Source of the DNA: Rhodococcus oryzae
GTDB taxonomy: Bacteria > Actinomycetota > Actinomycetes > Mycobacteriales > Mycobacteriaceae
Direction of reading: 5' to 3'
DNA: 64,000 bases
NCBI RefSeq assembly: GCF_005049235.1
Contig: NZ_SUMD01000014.1
Coordinates: 1 to 64,000 of the forward strand
Shown here: positions 44,891-55,899 of the stretch, one piece after another
How the letters are laid out: each line of letters begins with the position of its first letter
Numbering within the stretch: the first letter of the stretch is position 1
Notes under the pieces: generated by a model
Database searches by the model: none
What the model was told of the DNA's origin: nothing
Seen by the model: only the letters and a program-made list of their open reading frames with translations
Position numbers and translations under genes: made by a program

Positions 44891-45931
44891 GTGAGCGAAA
44901 ACCCACCGACCGGCCGGCCTGGCAACGAGGGCACCCCGGACAATCCGATTCCGCCGCAGAATCCGCCTGCCGGCGGGTACCCGCCGCCGCCCGGATACCC
45001 GCAGCCCGGCGCCACCCCGCCTCCCGGCGGCTACCCGCCCCCGCCCGGTGGCTATCCCCCGCCGCCCGGATACCCGCAGCAGGGCGCGCCGCAGCCCGGT
45101 TACCCGCAGCAGGGCGCGCCGCAGCCCGGCGGTTACCCGCCCCCGCCCGGATACCAGCAGGGCGGCACCCCCAACATGCCCGGCGGCTACCCGCCGCCCC
45201 CCGGATACGGCGCGGGCGAAGGCGGCTATCCCCCGCCGCCCGGGTACGGCGCGGACGCGTTCTCGGCCCCCGGTTTCGGCGGCCCCGGCGGCACCCCGCA
45301 GCTCACGGTCGGTGACGCGCTCGGCTACTCCTGGAACAAGTTCAAGGCCAACGCCGGGATCTGGATCGGCATCGTGCTGATCGCCGCCGTCATCGAGGTG
45401 GTGCTCAGCCTGATCTTCAACACCGGGAACACCTCGGGCGACTTCTCCTCGGCCTTCACGGTGTGGGGCATCTTCGGCACCATCGTCACCACCGTCGTGG
45501 GATACCTCATCCAGGCCGCCATGATCCGCGGCGCCCTGCACGAGGTGGACGGCAACAAGCCGGCGATCGGCTCGTTCTTCCAGTTCAACAACGTCGGCGC
45601 GATCATCCTCGCCAGCGTCATCGTCGGTGTGCTGTCCGCGATCGGCTTCGTGCTGCTGATCATCCCGGGCCTGATCATCGTGTTCCTGACCTGGTGGACG
45701 CTGCAGTTCGTGATCGACCAGAACCAGGACGCGATCACCGCGATCAAGTCGAGCTTCAGCGCCATCTCGCAGAACGTCGGAGCCCTGCTGCTCCTCGCGC
45801 TGGCGTTGGTCGGCATCAACATCGTGGGCGCGCTGCTGTGCGGCCTCGGCCTCCTGGTGACCATCCCGCTGACCGTCATCGCCTCCACGTACGCCTACCG
45901 CGTGGTGGTCAGGGGCCCGATCGCACCCTGA
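44891..45931 (+). CDS. Pro/Gly-repeat membrane protein
   Basis: A 346-residue protein in two parts. Residues 15-140 are a cytoplasmic tail built of GGYPPPPGYPQ-type repeats (about ten units). Residues 145-335 form five or six membrane segments starting with LGYSWNKFKANAGIWIGIVLIAAV, like the actinobacterial DUF-type membrane domain related to glycerophosphodiester phosphodiesterase membrane regions. Such Pro-rich tails bind SH3-like or GYF partners or are phosphorylated by Ser/Thr kinases in mycobacteria; neither is shown here. GTG 44891 follows AAGGAAG. A hairpin at 45959 ends the transcript. Confidence 0.85.
   Translation: MSENPPTGRPGNEGTPDNPIPPQNPPAGGYPPPPGYPQPGATPPPGGYPPPPGGYPPPPGYPQQGAPQPGYPQQGAPQPGGYPPPPGYQQGGTPNMPGGYPPPPGYGAGEGGYPPPPGYGADAFSAPGFGGPGGTPQLTVGDALGYSWNKFKANAGIWIGIVLIAAVIEVVLSLIFNTGNTSGDFSSAFTVWGIFGTIVTTVVGYLIQAAMIRGALHEVDGNKPAIGSFFQFNNVGAIILASVIVGVLSAIGFVLLIIPGLIIVFLTWWTLQFVIDQNQDAITAIKSSFSAISQNVGALLLLALALVGINIVGALLCGLGLLVTIPLTVIASTYAYRVVVRGPIAP
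44970..45255 (+). repeat. In-frame Pro/Gly-coding tandem repeats
   Basis: Degenerate units of about 24-33 bases encoding (G)GYPPPPGYPQQGAPQP. Several units, such as TACCCGCAGCAGGGCGCGCC, occur twice exactly (near 45071 and 45104), pointing to recent unit duplication. The repeat is coding, and its copy number could vary between strains. Confidence 0.85.
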
Positions 45932-45958
45932 TCCGGACAATCGGACAAACCGCGCACC

Positions 45959-46010
45959 CGCCGCAGGGCGCGAGCTCCTCCCACCAGGGTCGAGGTCGCG
46001 CCCTGCGGCG
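45959..46010 (+). terminator. 15-bp perfect hairpin
   Basis: CGCCGCAGGGCGCGA at 45959-45973 pairs exactly with 45996-46010 around a 22-base loop. It lies 27 bases after the Pro/Gly-repeat gene and 21 before the transporter start. Confidence 0.7.
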
Positions 46011-46031
46011 TTGTGATGCTTGGATGGCGTC

Positions 46032-46766
46032 GTGACAGTGTCAGAGCACGCCGAGAAGAACCCCGAGCACGCGACCTTCGCGCACGTCAGTCGCGGCTAC
46101 TACCCCACGATCGTGGCGCTCTTCACCGCCGTGTTGCTGATCTCGAATATCTGCGCCACCAAGGGGGTGGCCTTCTTCGCGGGTGAAGAACTCAGCGTCG
46201 GCCCGCTGCAGATCCTGCCGATCATCACCGACGGCGGGTTCTTCCTCTTCCCGATGGCATACATCCTCGGCGACGTGCTCAGTGAGGTGTACGGCTTCAA
46301 GGCCACTCGGCGGGCCATCTACCTGGGCTTCGGCGCCATGATCCTGGCTTCCGCCTGCTTCTGGCTGCTGCTGGAGCTGCCGTCCGCGGACTTCTATGTC
46401 AACCAGGCGTCCCTCGAGGCAGTGGTGGGGGTGTACCCCCGGCTGCTGCTGGCAGGCCTGGCCGGGTACCTCGTCGGCCAGTTGCTGAACTCGCTGGTGA
46501 TGGTGACCATCAAGGAGCGCACCAAGGAGAAGCACCTGTGGGCGCGGCTGATCGGGTCGACCGTGGTCGGCGAATTCGCCGACACCCTGATCTTCTGCGC
46601 CATCGCGGCGGGCGCGATCGGGATCAGCACGTGGGGCGACTTCTTCAACTACCTGATCGTCGGCTTCCTGTGGAAGACGCTGGTCGAGGTGCTGGTCATG
46701 CCGATCACCTACCGCGCGATCGCCTACGTCAAGAAGCACGAACCGACCTACGTGATCGCGAGCTGA
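46032..46766 (+). CDS. yhhQ: Queuosine-precursor transporter (YhhQ/QPTR, VUT family)
   Basis: A 244-residue membrane protein with six to seven segments and the COG1738 motifs: LLISNICATKGVAFF near the start, FPMAYILGDVLSEVYGFKATRRAIYLGF at about 75-102 and KTLVEVLVMPITYRAIAYVKK at the end. The E. coli homologue imports preQ0/preQ1, and others import queuine or queuosine bases. With tgt at 48333 and gluQ at 43215 it suggests that this bacterium salvages a queuosine precursor. The start is GTG 46032, with GTG 46038 or TTG 46020 as alternatives. Confidence 0.92.
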   Translation: MTVSEHAEKNPEHATFAHVSRGYYPTIVALFTAVLLISNICATKGVAFFAGEELSVGPLQILPIITDGGFFLFPMAYILGDVLSEVYGFKATRRAIYLGFGAMILASACFWLLLELPSADFYVNQASLEAVVGVYPRLLLAGLAGYLVGQLLNSLVMVTIKERTKEKHLWARLIGSTVVGEFADTLIFCAIAAGAIGISTWGDFFNYLIVGFLWKTLVEVLVMPITYRAIAYVKKHEPTYVIAS

Positions 46767-46770
46767 CCGC

Positions 46771-47613
46771 TCACCGGAAGGCGTCGACGTTGCGCGCCGC
46801 CCACTCGGCGAAGGTGCGCGGCGGGCGGCCGAGGAGCCCCTCGAGGTCCCGGCTGACCTGCTGTTCGACCGGCATCGGCGCGCCGAGGACGTCGAGGGTG
46901 CCGTCCACCACCGGCTCCGGCATGAACTGCAGCATCTGCGCCCTCGCCTCGTCGCGGCTCTGCGCGGCGAATCCGACCGGCTCGCCGAGCGCCTGACCGA
47001 TCGCCGCGGACCGCTGACGCGGCGAGACCGGCGCCGGCCCGGTGAGTACGTAGGTGCGGCCTGCGTGGCCCGCCTCGCGCAGGACCGCGGCGGCGGCCTC
47101 CGCGAGGTCGGCCGGGTCGACGTCCGGCAGTCCGACGTCGCCGAACGGCGCGGCGACCCGACGGTGCGAACGGACCGCCTCGGCCCACGCGAACGCGTTG
47201 GAGGCAAAGCCTGCCGGCCGTAGGACCGTCCACTCCATGCCCGACCCCTGGACCGCGGTCTCGAATGCCCGGAGTCCCGCATGCGAGGGCGCATCCGGCC
47301 GGGTCCCCGCAACCTGTGAAGACAACAGGACCACTCGGCGAACCCCGCCCGCATGCGCGACGTCGAGGATCCGGCTCGGGTTCACGCCGGCCGCGAGGAC
47401 CTCCCCGGAAACGAGCAGGAACAGCGCGTCCGCTCCCTCGACCGCGGCCCCGAGACTGTCCGGTTCGGTGAGATCCGCCTGCCGGTGCCGGACCCCGATG
47501 GGGACCGCGTCCGCCGACCCCCGAGAGACCGCGGTGACCCGCTCACCCGCCGCGGCCAGGGCCCCCACCAGCGGCACGCCCACGTTCCCCGTCGCTCCCG
47601 TTACCACGATCAT
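46771..47613 (-). CDS. NAD(P)-binding NmrA/atypical SDR protein
   Basis: A 280-residue atypical SDR: MIVVTGATGNVG gives the GxxGxxG cofactor loop, and LLSSQVAG, WTVLRPAGFASN and the C-terminal LEGLLGRPPRTFAEW are typical of the NmrA/QOR2-like group. These act as NADPH-dependent quinone reductases or redox sensors. It is divergent from a TetR gene, with two related palindromes in between, the usual arrangement for a TetR-regulated oxidoreductase. ATG 47613 follows AGGGGAG. It converges on yhhQ with a 4-bp gap between the stops. Confidence 0.92.
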   Translation of the reverse strand: MIVVTGATGNVGVPLVGALAAAGERVTAVSRGSADAVPIGVRHRQADLTEPDSLGAAVEGADALFLLVSGEVLAAGVNPSRILDVAHAGGVRRVVLLSSQVAGTRPDAPSHAGLRAFETAVQGSGMEWTVLRPAGFASNAFAWAEAVRSHRRVAAPFGDVGLPDVDPADLAEAAAAVLREAGHAGRTYVLTGPAPVSPRQRSAAIGQALGEPVGFAAQSRDEARAQMLQFMPEPVVDGTLDVLGAPMPVEQQVSRDLEGLLGRPPRTFAEWAARNVDAFR

Positions 47614-47672
47614 GTACCGCTCCCCTTCGTCGTTTCCCGAGGTCACACGCGTCGGACGACGCCCCTCGCGAG

Positions 47673-47692
47673 TTAGTTAGTTGACTAACTAA
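47673..47692. promoter_or_regulatory. TetR-type operator 1, TTAGTTAG-TTGA-CTAACTAA
   Basis: A perfect 8-bp inverted repeat with a 4-base centre, 60 bp ahead of the NmrA-like gene. It shares the GTTAG core with operator 2. Confidence 0.7.
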
Positions 47693-47723
47693 TCTGAAGA
47701 TAGCTGTTGGTGACGCGGCTGTC

Positions 47724-47736
47724 TATAGTTAGTCAG

Positions 47737-47746
<10 letters not shown>
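47724..47746 (+). promoter_or_regulatory. -10 box and TetR-type operator 2 over the start codon of the TetR gene
   Basis: TATAGT at 47724-47729 is a good -10 box and ends seven bases before GTG 47737, so the message is probably leaderless. The palindrome AGTTAGTCAGGTGACTGACT (47727-47746, one mismatch pair) overlaps both the -10 box and the start codon, which fits tight self-repression. Confidence 0.65.
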
Positions 47747-49577
<1,831 letters not shown>

Positions 49578-49586
49578 TCAGCCCGT

Positions 49587-51512
49587 TCACACGGCCGCCT
49601 CGGCCGGTCCGACGAACTGGCTGTTGTAGAGCTCGAAGTACGCCCCGCGCCGGGCGAGCAGTTCCTCGTGGGTGCCCTGCTCGACGATATGGCCCTCCTC
49701 CATCACCACGATCAGGTGCGCATCGCGGATGGTCGAGAGTCGGTGCGCGATGACGAAACTCGTCCGGTCGCTGCGCAGCGCCGCGGTCGCGTGCTGGACG
49801 AGAAGCTCGGTGCGGGTGTCCACCGAGCTGGTGGCCTCGTCGAGGATCAGGATCGACGGTTGCGACAGGAACGCCCGCGCGATCGTGATGAGCTGCTTCT
49901 CGCCCGCGCTGACATTGCCGCCCTCCTCGTCGATGACGGTGTCGTATCCCGCGGGCAGCGAGTGCACGAAACGGTCCACGTAGCTCATCCGGGCCGCCTC
50001 GCGAATCTGCGCCTCGGTGGCGTCGGGGTGGCCGTAGGCGATGTTCTCCCGGATGGTGCCGCCGAACAACCAGGTGTCCTGCAGCACCATCCCGATGCGG
50101 GACCGCAGGTCGTCGCGCGACATGGTGGTGATGTCGGTGCCGTCCAACCTGATTCGCCCCGAGTCCACCTCGTAGAACCGCATGATCAGGTTCACCAGGG
50201 TGGTCTTGCCTGCCCCGGTCGGACCCACGATCGCCACCATGTGTCCCGGCTCGGCGGTCAGCGACAGGTTCTCGATGAGCGGCTGCTCCTCCTTGTAGCG
50301 GAACGACACGTTCTCGAACTCGACGTGGCCACGGCGGACCAGCGGCGTCGCGGGCGACGCGGGGTCCGGCGACTGCTCGTCCTCGTCGAGAAGCGCGAAG
50401 ACCCGCTCGGCGGACGCGACGCCGGACTGCATCAGGTTGGTCATGGCGCCGATCTGGGTGAGCGGCTGGGTGAACTGACGCGAGTACTGGATGAAGGCCT
50501 GCACGTCGCCGAGGCTCATCGACCCGGACGCCACCCGCATGCCGCCGACGACCGCGACGGCCACGTAGTTGAGGTTGCCGAGGAAGTTGATCGCGGGCAT
50601 CACCATGCCCGAGATGAACTGGGCCTGGAAACCGGACTGGTAGAGCTGCTCGTTCCGCTCGTCGAAGGCTGCCCCGACCTCGCGCTGGCGGCCGAACGCG
50701 GTCACCAGCTCGTGCCCGGTGAAGGACTCCTCGATCTGCGCGTTCAGCGCGCCCGTGGTGGTCCACTGCGCGACGAAGTGCTTCTGCGACCGCTTCGCGA
50801 TCAGCGTGGTCGCCAGCACCGACAGCGGCACGGTTGCCACCGCGACCATCGCCAGCAGCGGCGAGATCCACAGCATCATGGCCAGGATGCCGATCACCGA
50901 GAGCACGGACGTCAACAGCTGGCTGATCGTCTGCTGGACGGTCTGGGCGATGTTGTCGATGTCGTTGGTGACGCGGCTGAGCAGGTCGCCGCGGGGGTTG
51001 GTGTCGAAGTAGCGCAACGGCAGCCGGTGGATCTTCTCCTCGACGTCCGCGCGCAGCCGCATGATGGTGCGCTGCACCACGATGTTGAGCACGTAGCCCT
51101 GCACCCAGCTGAACAGCGAGGCCGCCAGGTAGATCACGAGCACGACGGCGAGCACCCGGCCGAGCGCGCCGAAGTCGATCCCGGTGCCGGGCACCACGTC
51201 CATCGAGGACACCATGTCCGCGAAGGTGTTCTGCCCCTGTGCCCGCAGCTCGTCGACGGCCTGGTCCTTGGTGAGGCCAGCGGGCAGCTGCCTGCCGACG
51301 ACGCCGTCGAAGATGATGTTGGTGGCGTGCCCGAGGATCTTCGGGGCCACCACGCTGAGCACCACGCTCATCGCCGCCAGCACGAGGACCAGCCCGACCG
51401 CGAACTTGTCCGGGGACAGGCGCTTGAGCAGACGCCGGGCGGACGGACCGAAGTCCATCGGCTTCTTCGACGGCGGGCCCGCGGCGGCCATCGGGCCGCG
51501 CATCGCGCTCAC
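49587..51512 (-). CDS. ABC exporter subunit B (canonical ATP site half), Rv1272c-like
   Basis: A 641-residue half-transporter: an N-terminal basic region, six membrane segments (about 40-330) and a nucleotide-binding domain from about 385 with Walker [10 protein letters not shown]-loop, signature VSAGEKQ (a variant of LSGGQ), Walker [13 protein letters not shown] with the catalytic Glu, and switch His in AHRLST. A 50-residue loop after the first segment is outside the membrane. With the product of 51509 it forms a heterodimeric exporter. GTG 51512 overlaps the stop of its partner by four bases. Confidence 0.93.
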   Translation of the reverse strand: MSAMRGPMAAAGPPSKKPMDFGPSARRLLKRLSPDKFAVGLVLVLAAMSVVLSVVAPKILGHATNIIFDGVVGRQLPAGLTKDQAVDELRAQGQNTFADMVSSMDVVPGTGIDFGALGRVLAVVLVIYLAASLFSWVQGYVLNIVVQRTIMRLRADVEEKIHRLPLRYFDTNPRGDLLSRVTNDIDNIAQTVQQTISQLLTSVLSVIGILAMMLWISPLLAMVAVATVPLSVLATTLIAKRSQKHFVAQWTTTGALNAQIEESFTGHELVTAFGRQREVGAAFDERNEQLYQSGFQAQFISGMVMPAINFLGNLNYVAVAVVGGMRVASGSMSLGDVQAFIQYSRQFTQPLTQIGAMTNLMQSGVASAERVFALLDEDEQSPDPASPATPLVRRGHVEFENVSFRYKEEQPLIENLSLTAEPGHMVAIVGPTGAGKTTLVNLIMRFYEVDSGRIRLDGTDITTMSRDDLRSRIGMVLQDTWLFGGTIRENIAYGHPDATEAQIREAARMSYVDRFVHSLPAGYDTVIDEEGGNVSAGEKQLITIARAFLSQPSILILDEATSSVDTRTELLVQHATAALRSDRTSFVIAHRLSTIRDAHLIVVMEEGHIVEQGTHEELLARRGAYFELYNSQFVGPAEAAV

Positions 51513-53242
51513 GACGCCGCCTGCGCGGCGAGCTGGGACGCGACGATCTCCGCGTAGGTCTGACAACGGTCCACGAGCTCGGCGTGGGTGCCGATCCCCA
51601 CGATGGCACCGTCCTCGAGCACGATGATCTGGTCGGCCTCGATGATCGTCGAGACCCGCTGCGCGACGATGATCACGCAGGCGTCCCGGGTGACCGGCGC
51701 CAACGCGGCCCGCAGCCGGGCGTCGGTGCTCAGGTCCAGCGCGGAGAACGAGTCGTCGAACAGGTAGATCTCCGGTTCCCGGACCAGGGCCCTCGCGATC
51801 GCCAGCCGCTGCCGCTGCCCGCCGGAGACGGTGGCGCCGCCCTGCGCGATCGGGGACTCGAGGCCCCCCGGCATGGCCCGGACGAAGTCGGCGGCCTGCG
51901 CGATCTCCAGACATCGCCACAGCTGGGCGTCCGTCGCGTCCGGCCTGCCGTACCGCAGGTTGCTGGCCACCGTTCCGGAGAACAGGTACGGCTTCTGCGG
52001 GACCAGGCCGATCGAGGAACGCAGCTGGTCGGGGTCGATGACCCGGACGTCGGCGGCCCCGACGCGGACCTCACCGCCGGAGACGTCGATCAGCCGCGGG
52101 ATCAGGTTGAGCAGGGTGGACTTGCCGGATCCGGTGCCACCGATGATGGCGGTGGTCATCCCGGGTTCGGCCAGGAAGCTGACGTTCCGCAGCACCGGCG
52201 CCTCGGCGCCGGGGAAGGCGAAGGTCGCGCCGCGCATCTCGACGATGCCGCGCTCGCGCCAGCTGGTGAGCGGCTTCGGCGAGGCCTGCACCGACGGCTC
52301 GGTGTCGAGGACCTCGGTGAGCCGCTCGGCACACACCGAGGCGCGCGGCAGGATCACGGCGATGACGGTCACCATCATCACCGCCATCAGGATCTGCATG
52401 ATGTAGGCGAGCACCGCGGTGAGCGAGCCGATCTGCATGGAGCCCTGGTCGATGAGGTGGCCGCCGAGCCAGAGCACCGCGACGCTGGTGATGTTCGCGA
52501 TGAGCATCACCATCGGGAGCATCAGCGCCATCAGCTTGCCGACCCGCAACGCGGTGCCTGCCAGATCCTCGTTGGCCGCGCCGAAACGCCGCATCTCGTG
52601 CGATTCGCGGACGAATGCCCGGACCACCCGGATGCCGGTGATCTGTTCGCGCAGGACCCGGTTGATGGCGTCGATCCGCGACTGCATCAGCCGGAACTGC
52701 GGGACCATCTTCGAGATCACCAGGTACATCGCCAGGCCCAGCAGCGGGACCGCGACGGCGAGCACCCAGGCCAGGCCCTGCGACTGACGGATCGACATGA
52801 CGATGCCGCCGATGCCCATGATCGGCGCCGCCACCAGGATGGTGCAGCTGATCACCACCACCATCTGAATCTGCTGGACGTCGTTCGTGCTGCGGGTGAT
52901 CAGCGACGGCGCCCCGAAGTAGCCGACCTCGCGCGCGGAGAACCGGCCGACCTGGTGCACGACCGCGCCGCGCAGGTCACGACCCATGCCCATCGCGGCG
53001 CGGGCGCCGAAGTACACGGCGCCGATGCTGCACGCGACCTGCAGGCAGGTGATGAGCAGCATCGTGCCGCCTGTGGAGAGCACCACACCGGTATCGCCCT
53101 TGGCGACGCCGTTGTCGATGATCTCGGCGTTGAGGCTCGGCAGATACAGCGTGGTCAGGGTCGAGATCAACTGGAGCGCAACGACACCCGCCAGGTCACC
53201 ACCGTAGGGGCGCAGGTAGGTGCGCAGCAGTGAGTACAACAT
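51509..53242 (-). CDS. ABC exporter subunit A (degenerate ATP site half), Rv1273c-like
   Basis: A 577-residue half-transporter with six membrane segments and a nucleotide-binding domain from about 335. Walker A is GGTGSGKS and the signature SGGQRQR is canonical, but Walker B reads [11 protein letters not shown], with Asp in place of the catalytic Glu, and the switch position is AQRVST, lacking His. This is the standard layout of heterodimeric exporters (BmrC/BmrD, Rv1272c/Rv1273c): one active and one inactive ATP site. Substrates are often drugs or lipids. ATG 53242 is chosen as the first Met before [13 protein letters not shown]. The adjacent Rrf2 gene ends 62 bp upstream on the same strand. 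Confidence 0.93.
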   Translation of the reverse strand: MLYSLLRTYLRPYGGDLAGVVALQLISTLTTLYLPSLNAEIIDNGVAKGDTGVVLSTGGTMLLITCLQVACSIGAVYFGARAAMGMGRDLRGAVVHQVGRFSAREVGYFGAPSLITRSTNDVQQIQMVVVISCTILVAAPIMGIGGIVMSIRQSQGLAWVLAVAVPLLGLAMYLVISKMVPQFRLMQSRIDAINRVLREQITGIRVVRAFVRESHEMRRFGAANEDLAGTALRVGKLMALMLPMVMLIANITSVAVLWLGGHLIDQGSMQIGSLTAVLAYIMQILMAVMMVTVIAVILPRASVCAERLTEVLDTEPSVQASPKPLTSWRERGIVEMRGATFAFPGAEAPVLRNVSFLAEPGMTTAIIGGTGSGKSTLLNLIPRLIDVSGGEVRVGAADVRVIDPDQLRSSIGLVPQKPYLFSGTVASNLRYGRPDATDAQLWRCLEIAQAADFVRAMPGGLESPIAQGGATVSGGQRQRLAIARALVREPEIYLFDDSFSALDLSTDARLRAALAPVTRDACVIIVAQRVSTIIEADQIIVLEDGAIVGIGTHAELVDRCQTYAEIVASQLAAQAAS

Positions 53243-53303
53243 AGGCTTCGAGGCTACCAATCGGCCGCCGCGATCGGCGGTATACGCCGGGCGAACCCGC
53301 AGC

Positions 53304-53759
53304 TCAGCGCCTCCGCCACGCCTCCGGGTCGGCGGTGAGCCGCTCGACGAATCCGGGCAGCCGGCCGCAGGCGATGTCCGCGACGGTGACGCCCTCCAGG
53401 ACGACCCGCAGGTTCACCCGCACGGCGATCCACACGTCGAGCAGCGGGGCGGCGGGCCCGTCGTAGTGCACCTCCTCGGGGCGCTGGCCCCGCACCGAGG
53501 CCAGCGGGCCCTCCACGGCCCGGATCACGTCGGCGACGGTGATCTCGGCGGCGGGCCGGGCCAGCCAGTACCCGCCGTCCGGACCCCGTCTGCTGTGCAC
53601 CATGCCCGCCCGGCGCAGGTCGCCGAGGACGGCCTCGAGGAACTTGTGCGGGATCGTCTGCGCGTTCGCGAGGTACTCCGCCTTCGCGGGCGCCTCCCCC
53701 GCCGCAGCCAGTTCGACCAGGGTGCGCACGGCGTAGTCGACCTTCGCGGTGATGTGCAC
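53304..53759 (-). CDS. Rrf2-family regulator lacking an iron-sulfur cluster motif
   Basis: A 151-residue Rrf2 protein. The N-terminal winged helix (MHITAKVDYAVRTLVELA...IPHKFLEAVLGDLRRAGMVHSRRG) is typical. The cluster-binding region between about residues 90 and 110, which in IscR and NsrR has three cysteines, has none; the only Cys is C131. It therefore resembles CymR-type cysteine-metabolism regulators more than iron-sulfur sensors, and it is divergent from the ssuD leader. GTG 53759 follows GAGGGGGAA. Confidence 0.92.
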   Translation of the reverse strand: MHITAKVDYAVRTLVELAAAGEAPAKAEYLANAQTIPHKFLEAVLGDLRRAGMVHSRRGPDGGYWLARPAAEITVADVIRAVEGPLASVRGQRPEEVHYDGPAAPLLDVWIAVRVNLRVVLEGVTVADIACGRLPGFVERLTADPEAWRRR

Positions 53760-53801
53760 GGCTTCCCCCTCGCCTCACCGGTCCGTCCGGCGGTTGATTC
53801 C

Positions 53802-53814
53802 TACCATCGCGGTA
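53802..53814. promoter_or_regulatory. Palindrome TACC-N5-GGTA between Rrf2 and the ssuD leader
   Basis: TACC at 53802-53805 and GGTA at 53811-53814 flank ATCGC, in the 110-bp region that separates the Rrf2 gene from the leader peptide. It is a candidate Rrf2 site controlling sulfonate use. The evidence is position and symmetry only. Confidence 0.4.
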
Positions 53815-53869
53815 TGAAATCGGGCAAGCGCAGTTGACAGGCCACGCACGCCACTGCCAGCCTGGACGC

Positions 53870-53944
53870 ATGTCCGGCAACCCTGCGCTCACGGTGCGAC
53901 GCCACGTCGACCTCCTGCGCGTTGCCGCCGCGCTCTGTCAGTAG
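53870..53944 (+). CDS. 24-residue leader peptide for sulfur genes (cysteine-type attenuator)
   Basis: A short frame from ATG 53870 to TAG 53944 whose product contains VRRHVDLLRVAAALCQ at its end. This agrees with the actinobacterial sulfur leader peptide pattern (RRHVDLxRVxxALCx) found ahead of cysteine and sulfonate genes, where Cys is the second-last residue. Translation through the Cys codon (TGT) is thought to sense cysteine-tRNA levels and to affect the downstream gene. It lies 93 bases ahead of ssuD on the same strand. It is too short for routine gene finding. Confidence 0.85.
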   Translation: MSGNPALTVRRHVDLLRVAAALCQ

Positions 53945-54037
53945 CGATCCGCCCCACTCCCCCTCCCGCGACCGGGCCCCAACGGCTCGTCGACCGGCGC
54001 GCGCACGCCCGCCGCACTGACATCTCGGAGCACCTTC

Positions 54038-55156
54038 ATGAGCATCGACCTGCACTGGTTCCTGCCCACCGCCGGCGACGGCCGCGGCATCGTGGACAAC
54101 TCGAACTCCTCCACCGCCGATCCCAGGACCGCCGGGAACCGGGCCCCGACCCTCGAGTACCTGACCCAGGTCGCCCGCGCCGCCGAGCAGGCCGGGTTCA
54201 CCGGCGTGCTCACCCCAACCGGGACGCACTGCGAGGACGCCTGGCTGACCACGGCCGCCCTGATCCCGCTGACCGAGCGGCTCAAGTTCCTTGTCGCGTT
54301 CCGGCCCGGGGTCATCTCGCCGACGCTGGCCGCGCAGATGGCCGCCAGCTACCAGCGCCTGTCCGGCGGGCGACTGCTGCTCAACGTGGTGACCGGGGGC
54401 GACTCGCAGGAGCAGCGGAGTTACGGCGACTGGCTGACCAAGGACCAGCGCTACGCCCGCACCGCCGAGTTCCTGCAGGCCCTGCGCGGGACGTGGGGCG
54501 AGGCCCCGTTCGACTTCGACGGCGAGCACTACAAGCTGGTCGGCGCGACCACCTCGGCACCGCCGAACCCGGTGCCGCCCATCTATTTCGGCGGTTCCTC
54601 CGCGGCGGCGCTGCCGGTGGCGGCCGGTCACGCCGATGTGTACCTCACCTGGGGCGAGCCGCCTGCACAGGTGGCCGCGAAGATCGCCGCGGTCCGCGAG
54701 CACGCCGAACGGGCCGGCCGCACCATCCGGTTCGGCATCAGGCTGCACGTGATCACCCGCGACACCTCGAGGCAGGCATGGGATGTCGCCGACACGATGC
54801 TCGCCGGCCTCGACCCCACCGCGGTCGCCGAGGCCAGCGCCCGGTTCGCACGGTCCGAGTCGGAGGGACAGCGGCGGATGGCGGCCCTGCACGGCGGCAG
54901 CACCGCGTCGCTGGAGATCTCACCGAACCTGTGGGCCGGCGTCGGGCTGGTCCGCGGCGGGGCGGGCACCGCGCTGGTCGGCAGCCACGAGGAGGTTGCG
55001 GACCGGATCGAGGAGTACCACTCGCTTGGGCTGGACGAGTTCGTGCTCTCCGGGTACCCGCACCTGGAGGAGGCGTACTGGTTCGGCGAGGGGGTGCGGC
55101 CGATCCTGGCGCGCCGGGGCCTGCTGGCGGATGAGCGGGCGCTGATCCCGGCGTGA
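54038..55156 (+). CDS. ssuD: SsuD, FMNH2-dependent alkanesulfonate monooxygenase
   Basis: A 372-residue luciferase-like (LLM) monooxygenase that releases sulfite from C2-C10 alkanesulfonates using reduced flavin. The family segments LHWFLPTAGDGRGI, FTGVLTPTGTHCEDAW (with the Cys of SsuD), RPGVISPTLAAQMAASYQRLSGGRLLLNVVTGGD and YLTWGEPP are clear. ATG 54038 follows CGGAG. The preceding leader peptide and divergent Rrf2 gene suggest control by cysteine status. No ssuABC transporter or ssuE reductase gene adjoins it here. Confidence 0.95.
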   Translation: MSIDLHWFLPTAGDGRGIVDNSNSSTADPRTAGNRAPTLEYLTQVARAAEQAGFTGVLTPTGTHCEDAWLTTAALIPLTERLKFLVAFRPGVISPTLAAQMAASYQRLSGGRLLLNVVTGGDSQEQRSYGDWLTKDQRYARTAEFLQALRGTWGEAPFDFDGEHYKLVGATTSAPPNPVPPIYFGGSSAAALPVAAGHADVYLTWGEPPAQVAAKIAAVREHAERAGRTIRFGIRLHVITRDTSRQAWDVADTMLAGLDPTAVAEASARFARSESEGQRRMAALHGGSTASLEISPNLWAGVGLVRGGAGTALVGSHEEVADRIEEYHSLGLDEFVLSGYPHLEEAYWFGEGVRPILARRGLLADERALIPA

Positions 55157-55185
55157 GCCGGGCGGGGCGTCTGCGGCCGACCGGA

Positions 55186-55737
55186 CTACAGCCGCAGCAC
55201 GCCCATCGCCGCGTCGAGCAGCACCCGCAAGAGCTCCTCGTCGTCGGCCTGCGGCACCGCCGCGTTCGCCGACAGCGCCGTGTTGAGCACCTCCAGCGCC
55301 GCGACCGCGCGGATCGTGGACTCCGTTGGGGCGTCCGGGCCCGCCAACCAGATGTTGATCCGCCGGTTGATCTCGATCAGCTCGGGCAGGATCGGGCCGA
55401 GGGTGGCGGTCATCGCGGAGGCGTCCCGGACGAACAGCGACCCCTCCGCGCGGTGGTTGAGCAGCCCGATCAGATAGCGGCGCAACACCTCCCGGATGCC
55501 GTCCGCGGTGTGCGGCGCCTGATCGAGCACGTCGGCGACGTCACGCATGACGAACAGGATCGGGGTCACGATGGCCAGCAGCAGGTCGGCCTTGGAGGCG
55601 TAGTGGTAGTAGAGCGAGGCCTTGGTGATGCCGACCTCGTCGGCGATCTCCCTCAGGCTGGTCTGCTCGACGCCCTTGGCGATGAACTGCCGGAGCGCCG
55701 CCTCCCTGATGGCCGACCTGGTATCTCGCGCGCCCAT
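55186..55737 (-). CDS. TetR-family regulator of the MmpL-type gene (inferred)
   Basis: A 183-residue TetR protein with the helix-turn-helix SLREIADEVGITKASLYYHYASKADLL at about 27-53. The ligand domain is rich in Leu and Ala and not distinctive. ATG 55737 follows AGAGAGG. It is divergent from the RND gene, with a perfect 7-2-7 palindrome just ahead of that gene, so repression of RND-mediated export is likely. ssuD ends 29 bp beyond its stop on the other strand. Confidence 0.92.
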   Translation of the reverse strand: MGARDTRSAIREAALRQFIAKGVEQTSLREIADEVGITKASLYYHYASKADLLLAIVTPILFVMRDVADVLDQAPHTADGIREVLRRYLIGLLNHRAEGSLFVRDASAMTATLGPILPELIEINRRINIWLAGPDAPTESTIRAVAALEVLNTALSANAAVPQADDEELLRVLLDAAMGVLRL

Positions 55738-55852
55738 CGTCGACCACCTCTCTTCCTCCGGTCCGGTCCGAACACACCGGCACCTTAAGGCCCCGCGCAG
55801 CGCGGCGACGAATCATTCCAGTTGTCGGCCACCCGAATGGGTGCGTAGTCTA

Positions 55853-55868
55853 CCTACCGCACGGTAGG
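55853..55868. promoter_or_regulatory. Perfect operator CCTACCG-CA-CGGTAGG
   Basis: A 7-2-7 perfect palindrome 31 bp before ATG 55900 of the MmpL-type gene and 115 bp from the divergent TetR start. Size and position are those of a TetR dimer site. Confidence 0.8.
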
Positions 55869-55899
55869 CAAACTTGCAGAACGCGGTGTGGAGGGGCAC

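Noticed and set aside
44970-45255. Regularly spaced short repeats that might suggest a CRISPR array
   Set aside because: The repeats are in-frame codons for Pro/Gly units within a membrane protein gene, without unique spacers or cas genes.
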